DNA of 24,707 bases, from positions 1-24,707 of the forward strand of contig ASZN01000077.1 in assembly GCA_000406005.1 (NCBI GenBank), given 5' to 3'. Positions 20,090 through 24,707 of the stretch are shown piece after piece. The notes beneath the pieces are model-generated. The model was not told where the DNA came from, did not search any database, and saw only the letters and a program-made list of their open reading frames with translations. The translations under genes were made by a program, and so were the position numbers. Every line of letters begins with the position of its first letter. Position 1 is the first letter of the stretch. This DNA comes from Candidatus Poribacteria bacterium WGA-3G. Lineage in GTDB: Bacteria > Poribacteria > WGA-4E > WGA-3G.

Positions 20090-20201
20090 TATAGTAAATC
20101 CCATAGTTATTTGCACACACGGCAGTTCGTAGGGGAAACCGGGTTAACCAGTTTCCCCTACGAAGTTGCGAAGTGTAAACATATTTTTCGATTTTACTAT
20201 A
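20090..20201. repeat. MITE-like element with terminal inverted repeats and 14-bp central palindrome
   Basis: Left end TATAGTAAATC and on to TTATTTGCACAC. Right end, read inward, TATAGTAAAATC and on to ATATGTTTACAC. The core has a perfect 14-bp inverted repeat, TTCGTAGGGGAAAC (20126-20139) with GTTTCCCCTACGAA (20151-20164), around an 11-base loop holding GGTTAACC. Same end sequence and size class as 6833-6935, but a different core hairpin. Non-coding. Confidence 0.65.
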
Positions 20202-20247
20202 AATACACGAAATGTAGGTTTGGGGATGTGGTGGTAGTTAATTCAGA

Positions 20248-20346
20248 TTATTCCGCTGGGCGAAAGACTCCTTCATGAAGGAGTGTATAGGCTATCTCCT
20301 CGCCATCTGGTGAGAACGCATAGAACGGGTACCGGCTCAAAAAACT
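20248..20346 (-). pseudogene. C-terminal remnant of an unidentified protein
   Basis: The minus strand reads FLSRYPFYAFSPDGEE, then IAYTLLHEGVFRPAE and a TAA at 20248. The sequence looks like real protein (Y-x-FSPDGEEIAY is reminiscent of a WD40/TolB-type blade) but is cut off upstream by a TGA at 20362 and has no start. It lies between the MITE-like element and the reductase gene. The parent family is not recognised. Confidence 0.4.
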
Positions 20347-20368
20347 TGCGCGTTTATGAAGTCATAAT

Positions 20369-21379
20369 TTAATTCAACTCAGCGATTTTAACGAGTTGTT
20401 TCCCGATATTGCCACCTTTTAACATACTAATGAATGCAGCGGGGGCACTCTCAATCCCGCCTTCTTCAATCGTCTCATGATATTTCAGTCTGCCCTGCTG
20501 CAACCATTCTGCCATCTGTGCGAGTGCGATCGGGTGCCGGTCAACAAAATCGAAGACGAGGAAGCCTTCAATCCTGGCACGTTTGGTAATCGTATGCCAG
20601 AGGAAACGGGGTCCCATTTCCGGTTTCTCTAAATTATATTGTGAAATCTGTCCGCAGATAACGACCCGTCCATTGATTCTTAAATTCGGGAAAACGGCAT
20701 CCGTGATCTCGCCGCCGACGTTGTCGAAATAGACATCAATACCATCCGGGATCAGTTTCTGGAGTTCGGTGTGATAATCGGTAACGCTTTTATAATTAAA
20801 AGCGGCATCGAACCCGAGTTCATCGACGATATAATCGACTTTCTCATCGGTTCCAGCGGAGCCGACGACTCGACAGCCTTTAATTTTTGCGATTTGTCCG
20901 ACGACAGAACCGACCGCGCCCGCGGCACCGGAAACGAACACGGTCTCCAACGCTTGGAGCTGCCCGACTTCCAACAAACCGAAGTACGCCGTCAATCCGG
21001 GCATACCGAGAATCCCTGCACCCGTTGAGATGGGCGCGATTGTCGGATCAATTTTTCGCACTTCATTCCCGCCAGCGACACCGTATTCTTGCCATCCGAT
21101 ATTCGCATTGACGATATCACCCACTTCAAAATTTGGATGCCTTGATTCAATAACCTGGGCGATAACACCACCCACCATCACTTCATCGATTTCGACGTTG
21201 GCGGCATAAGATTTTGCTGAATTAATACGCCCTCGCATGTACGGATCAACGGAAAGATAAATAGTTTTCACCAATACTTGATCGTCTTCTGGTATTGGAA
21301 TCGGGACCTCCACCAAATTGAAATCAGACGCTTTCGGGTACCCTGCAGGTCGAGAGGCGAGGGTAATTTGACGATTCAT
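20369..21379 (-). CDS. NADP-dependent medium-chain reductase (curcumin/prostaglandin reductase-like)
   Basis: 336 residues from ATG 21379, chosen because AAGGAG lies 7 bases upstream; the frame is open further but without a ribosome site. It is zinc-free: the catalytic-zinc cysteine and histidine of alcohol dehydrogenases are absent. N-terminal features are LSVDPYMRGRI and GGVIAQVIES, typical of the PTGR/CurA branch. The cofactor fold is SGAAGAVGSVVGQIAKIKG, and FDNVGGEITDAVFPNL follows. Such enzymes reduce the double bond of alpha,beta-unsaturated ketones or aldehydes with NADPH. It begins 19 bases after the PhyH gene and is the last gene of the metabolic cluster. Substrate unknown. Confidence 0.85.
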   Translation of the reverse strand: MNRQITLASRPAGYPKASDFNLVEVPIPIPEDDQVLVKTIYLSVDPYMRGRINSAKSYAANVEIDEVMVGGVIAQVIESRHPNFEVGDIVNANIGWQEYGVAGGNEVRKIDPTIAPISTGAGILGMPGLTAYFGLLEVGQLQALETVFVSGAAGAVGSVVGQIAKIKGCRVVGSAGTDEKVDYIVDELGFDAAFNYKSVTDYHTELQKLIPDGIDVYFDNVGGEITDAVFPNLRINGRVVICGQISQYNLEKPEMGPRFLWHTITKRARIEGFLVFDFVDRHPIALAQMAEWLQQGRLKYHETIEEGGIESAPAAFISMLKGGNIGKQLVKIAELN

Positions 21380-21398
21380 AAAACGACTCCTTGGGTGG

Positions 21399-22124
21399 TT
21401 AAACCCTTTTATTGAATTCGACAGGATCTGCGCCGTGAATGACAATGAGTTCATGTCCCGGAGCATCCCAATCAAAAACTTTTACAATAGGAAGAATAAC
21501 ACGGACTGCCAATCCGATACGTCGCTTATCGGAGCGATTCGCTTCCGAGTGATGCAAGGTGCGTTCATTAAAGAGTACAAATTCGCCGGGTTGCATCTCT
21601 AAGTTGACAGCACTGCTTGCATCGACGAATCCGAGGTCCCCCATTTGTCCAAATGCCATATCCGAGGTCGCTTTCACGTGCGGTATCACTTTTCGGTGTG
21701 AACCGGGGACGATCTGTAGGCAACTATTTTCCAACGTCGCCGAATCAACGGCAATCCACGCCGAAATGATGATCGGCGGCTCAAGGGGCCAGTAGTTGAA
21801 ATCTTGGTGCCACGGGATCTCTTTAGCACCCGGTTCCTTAACGAAAAAGTTCGTCCGCCAGAGCAGGAGATCCGGACCGTAGATAGATGCCATCCTTTTG
21901 ACGATAGCAGGATGCGTGGCGAGCTCATGAATTATGGGAGCGTCGAGGTGCCGGTTATGCACTCTATTTCTGTGGTCTGGCGCATCGGTTTCGAGAACGT
22001 TCTCGATTTCCGGTTGCATGTTGAGCATCTTTTCCGGACTGCAGAGCGTATAAGGACCGAGGTAGCCTTGTTCCCAGAACTGTTCTCGCTCTTCAGCGGT
22101 CAACATATATTTTCCGTTTCGCAT
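21399..22124 (-). CDS. Phytanoyl-CoA dioxygenase (PhyH) family protein
   Basis: 241 residues, a non-heme Fe(II)/2-oxoglutarate oxygenase. The iron triad is visible: His106 and Asp108 in PWHQDFNYW, and a distal His191 in TLHHSEANRS. The following RRIGLAVR supplies the Arg that binds 2-oxoglutarate. The length is typical of bacterial members, which hydroxylate small metabolites rather than phytanoyl-CoA itself. AAAGGA precedes the ATG. It is flanked by a zinc dehydrogenase upstream and a reductase downstream, suggesting that hydroxylation and oxidation of a common carbon skeleton are linked. These genes are very abundant in Poribacteria by published accounts. Substrate not determinable. Confidence 0.9.
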   Translation of the reverse strand: MRNGKYMLTAEEREQFWEQGYLGPYTLCSPEKMLNMQPEIENVLETDAPDHRNRVHNRHLDAPIIHELATHPAIVKRMASIYGPDLLLWRTNFFVKEPGAKEIPWHQDFNYWPLEPPIIISAWIAVDSATLENSCLQIVPGSHRKVIPHVKATSDMAFGQMGDLGFVDASSAVNLEMQPGEFVLFNERTLHHSEANRSDKRRIGLAVRVILPIVKVFDWDAPGHELIVIHGADPVEFNKRV

Positions 22125-22168
22125 AGTATAAATCCTTTCATTGCCGTAATTTTAGTGTCAACAACCCA

Positions 22169-23206
22169 CTACTCTTGACAGACGTGAACTTTAATCGCAC
22201 CTGAGGTTTTATCGGCAGACACACGGAAGGCTTCGCGGATCTCCTCAAGCGGATAGTAGTGCGTCACCAATTTCGTGGCATCGACTTTTCCGGAGTCTAT
22301 CAACGCAATCGCAGCCTCAAAATCTGTCTCCATCCCGCTATACCCGTAGCAGTTGGAACCTGTGATGAACGCTTCCGACCAGACAATAGTGGAGAGGTTC
22401 ACCTCAAGCGGTTTGTAGTAGCCTGCGACGAGTACAACGGCACCCTGTTTCCGAACAATAGTTGTGGCGGTGTTGAAGTTCTCCGCACCCCCGACGGTTT
22501 CGATCACTGCGTCAAACCCGACACCGTTTGTCACATCCTTGGCGTATTCTCGGATATCGGTATCACCTATATTGACGACGTGATCCGCGCCGAGTGCCTT
22601 TGCTAAGGTCGCTTGCTGTTCGTATTTGACGGTAATCAAGGTCTCCTTCATACCGGCTGCCACTGCATCCGCCAAACAGAGCTGCCCGATAGTACCGCCG
22701 CCGATAATAGCGATTGTGTCTCTGGCGTTGGCACCCGAACGAGCGACAGCCCGGTGTGAAACCGCAAGTGGTTCAACGAGTGCCCCCTGCTCAAACGTCA
22801 TCCGTTTCGGTAATTTAAAGAGCCCCGACTCGTGTGTCGCCGTAAATTCAGAAAATCCGCCGTGCATTTTCGGGGAGATCCAGGCTCTGTTGACGCAGAG
22901 GTTGTACTGACCCGTTTCACAATACTTGCAGGTCCCGCAGTGCGAGAAACATTCCACGGCGACCCTATCCCCGATTTCAAAACCTGTTACGCCATCACCG
23001 AGAGCCGTGACGATCCCACAGGTCTCATGTCCGGCGGCATGTTCATGCGATTGTCCCCAATGCCCGAAATAACTGTGCAGATCGCTGCCGCAGATACCGG
23101 TCTGTTTGGTATCAATAAGCACAAAACCGGGGGGCGGTTCGTTTCGTTCCACTTCATGAATCGCGATTTGTTCAATACCTGTATAGATAGCGGCTTTCAT
23201 CTTCAT
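22169..23206 (-). CDS. Zinc-dependent medium-chain alcohol dehydrogenase (threonine/sorbitol dehydrogenase-like)
   Basis: 345 residues from ATG 23206, which has AAGGGG 8 bases upstream; a TTG at 23227 is less likely. Catalytic zinc ligands: Cys in TGICGSDLHSY and His-Glu in AAGHETCGIV. The structural zinc lobe has four cysteines (CGTCKYCETGQYNLC). The NAD site is IIGGGTIGQ near residue 172. It oxidises a secondary alcohol or polyol with NAD(P). The stop of the acyl-CoA ligase is 36 bases upstream, and the PhyH gene starts 44 bases downstream, consistent with one transcript. Exact substrate unknown. Confidence 0.9.
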   Translation of the reverse strand: MKMKAAIYTGIEQIAIHEVERNEPPPGFVLIDTKQTGICGSDLHSYFGHWGQSHEHAAGHETCGIVTALGDGVTGFEIGDRVAVECFSHCGTCKYCETGQYNLCVNRAWISPKMHGGFSEFTATHESGLFKLPKRMTFEQGALVEPLAVSHRAVARSGANARDTIAIIGGGTIGQLCLADAVAAGMKETLITVKYEQQATLAKALGADHVVNIGDTDIREYAKDVTNGVGFDAVIETVGGAENFNTATTIVRKQGAVVLVAGYYKPLEVNLSTIVWSEAFITGSNCYGYSGMETDFEAAIALIDSGKVDATKLVTHYYPLEEIREAFRVSADKTSGAIKVHVCQE

Positions 23207-23242
23207 GACAATTTCCCCTTTCCACAATCGGATCTTATGTTC

Positions 23243-24707
23243 TCACTCTTCCTTTTTCGTAGGACTGAATATTCGACTTTTTTCGAGCGCGTTCTGGATA
23301 CCTGTGAGCTCCATCAAAATTGCCCGTTTATCGGATTTCCCGACGCTCGTCTTCGGAATCTCGTCAACAAAAACGAATTCATCTGGGACCCAGAACTTAG
23401 GAAATTCAGATATGAGTTGTTTTCTAAGGGTATCCGAGATATTTTTGTCTGCCTCTTGGGTGCAGACAACGACAGCGACGGGTCGTTCACCCCACTTCTC
23501 ATCGGGTATACCGACAACCGCTGCTTCTTGAATATAAGGGTGCCTCAGGAGCGTAGCTTCGAGGGCGATGCTTGAAATAGACTCTCCACCGCTTCGGATG
23601 AGCGATTTCGCGCGGTCAACTATTTGGACGTAGCCTTCCGCGTCAATTGTCGCCATATCGCCTGTGCGTAGCCACCCGTCAGTTGTAAAGTGTTCGGGGG
23701 TCGGTTCAGTTTTATAGTATCGGTTCGCTGTCCACGGACTCCGCGCTTGAAGTTCCCCGATCGCTTCACCATCCCACGGGAGTTCTTTAAAACCGTCAGT
23801 CGTTTCAGATGCGAGTCGGAGTTCAACACCCGGTATAGGGCGTCCCTGTTTCGCCTTGATTTGCCATTTCTCGGTATCCGATAAATTCTGATGTCCGGCA
23901 CGCAGTTTTGAGAGTGTCCCGGTAGGCGACATCTCTGTCATCCCCCATGCGTGGCAGATTTCGACACCGAGCTCTGTTTCGTAAGCCTCAATAAGAGCGG
24001 GTGGCATCGCTTCTCCGCCGACAATAATTCGCCGCAATCTGGAGATGTCCGCTCTTCTTTTTCGCAATTCGGGATAAGCCGCTGCCCAGACCGTCGGCAC
24101 ACCTGCAGCGACAGTGACACGCGTATCGGCAATAAGGTCAGCGATAGAAGTCGGTTTGGCACCCGGTAGCACAATATCTGCGCCTGCGAACATACTTGCG
24201 TAAGGCAGCCCCCACGCCATTGCGTGAAACATCGGGACGATTGGCAAAACGACATCCGCCTCTGTCAATCCGAAGACATCGGCTTGATTGGCCGCAAGCG
24301 TATGTAGAAACATGGATCGGTGTGTGTAGAGAACGCCGCGCGGTTCTCCGTGCGTTCCACTGGTATAACAGAGACCCATCGCCGAGTTCTCGTCTCGGAT
24401 ATCCCATGTATACGCTGACTTAGCATCCGAAAGCAGTCGCTCGTAGCAGGTATCGGTATCCGTGGACTTCAGACTGAAGTAGACGGTCTGTAGCGGATCA
24501 ATCTTATCCTGCAACGCCTGAAATTTCGCTATGTACGCACTATCAACAAAGACGAGTTTGTCCGCTGCCTCGCGCACAATTTGCGCTAACTGCGTCGGCG
24601 AGAGACGTACATTGAGCGGGTGTAGCACGGCACCGAGGCACGGAATAGCGTAGTAGAGTTCCAAATGCTGATAGGTGTTGGAAGCATAAGTCGCGACCCT
24701 ATCGCCA
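23243..24707 (-). CDS. AMP-forming acyl-CoA ligase, N-terminus cut by window edge
   Basis: The frame is open to the window edge, so the true start lies outside; about 488 residues are visible and the family has 520-550. Adenylation motifs are in order: GLCYTSGTHGEPRGV (ATP loop), HAWGMTEMSPTGTLS (acyl/AMP site), GWLRTGDMATID (hinge Asp region) and PKTSVGKSDKRAI with the catalytic C-terminal Lys. The opening YASNTYQHLELYYAIPCLG and VLHPLNVRL resemble medium-chain, AlkK-type fatty acyl-CoA synthetases. It makes an acyl-CoA from a carboxylic acid, ATP and CoA. It is first in the cluster with the dehydrogenase, PhyH protein and reductase. Confidence 0.9.
   Translation of the reverse strand, partial: GDRVATYASNTYQHLELYYAIPCLGAVLHPLNVRLSPTQLAQIVREAADKLVFVDSAYIAKFQALQDKIDPLQTVYFSLKSTDTDTCYERLLSDAKSAYTWDIRDENSAMGLCYTSGTHGEPRGVLYTHRSMFLHTLAANQADVFGLTEADVVLPIVPMFHAMAWGLPYASMFAGADIVLPGAKPTSIADLIADTRVTVAAGVPTVWAAAYPELRKRRADISRLRRIIVGGEAMPPALIEAYETELGVEICHAWGMTEMSPTGTLSKLRAGHQNLSDTEKWQIKAKQGRPIPGVELRLASETTDGFKELPWDGEAIGELQARSPWTANRYYKTEPTPEHFTTDGWLRTGDMATIDAEGYVQIVDRAKSLIRSGGESISSIALEATLLRHPYIQEAAVVGIPDEKWGERPVAVVVCTQEADKNISDTLRKQLISEFPKFWVPDEFVFVDEIPKTSVGKSDKRAILMELTGIQNALEKSRIFSPTKKEE

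Noticed and set aside
20268..20285. 18-bp palindrome ACTCCTTCATGAAGGAGT
   Set aside because: It falls within the protein-like remnant (TLLHEGV) and has no second copy or promoter nearby, so coding coincidence is sufficient.

Overview
The window most resembles a Candidatus Poribacteria-type genome. The evidence is the combination of ECF sigma factors fused to BNR/Asp-box beta-propellers, a DUF6785-type membrane protein, a phytanoyl-CoA dioxygenase family protein and a planctomycete-style lipoprotein cytochrome. The assignment is an inference from gene content, not from a marker gene. No rRNA, tRNA, CRISPR array or transposase was found. Almost all genes lie on the minus strand.

Layout. 1-2579: the start of an archaeal-type phosphopantothenate synthetase and a large DUF6785 membrane protein, each behind a near-identical sigma70-type promoter. 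2670-3666: a glyoxalase-fold (VOC) gene remnant, a plus-strand toxin-antitoxin pair with its own promoter, and half of a small palindromic repeat. 3750-8500: a membrane-tethered sigma factor/beta-propeller fusion, a 103 bp MITE-like element and a sigma54 enhancer-binding protein (EBP) with a degenerate receiver. 8557-12035: an operon of exported proteins that ends in a broken STT3 oligosaccharyltransferase gene. 12183-15137: a second sigma/beta-propeller fusion. 15175-16953: a lipoprotein cytochrome with its terminator, and a plus-strand 2-hydroxyacid dehydrogenase. 16977-19982: a second operon of exported proteins, paralogous to the first. 20034-20346: hairpin, MITE-like element and gene remnant. 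20369-24707: a catabolic gene cluster (acyl-CoA ligase, zinc alcohol dehydrogenase, PhyH dioxygenase, MDR reductase).

The centre of the window looks like one regulatory system. Both exported-protein operons start from a near-perfect sigma54 promoter (GG-N10-GC). About 54 bp upstream of each -24 element lie three TGCA-N5-TGCA dyads whose centre spacings (18 and 23 bp) are identical in the two arrays. The obvious candidate to bind them is the EBP at 6994-8340, directly downstream of operon 1. The EBP gene and both sigma/propeller genes share another conserved upstream block resembling an ECF promoter (TGCAAC, 17-18 bp, CGT). In the two sigma genes a further TGCA-N5-TGCA dyad overlaps the -35 element. 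The proposed circuit is: envelope signal, membrane-tethered ECF sigma, EBP, then sigma54-dependent expression of two paralogous sets of secreted or lipid-anchored proteins, with feedback of the EBP on the sigma genes. The promoter and operator patterns are visible in the sequence; the wiring is inference.
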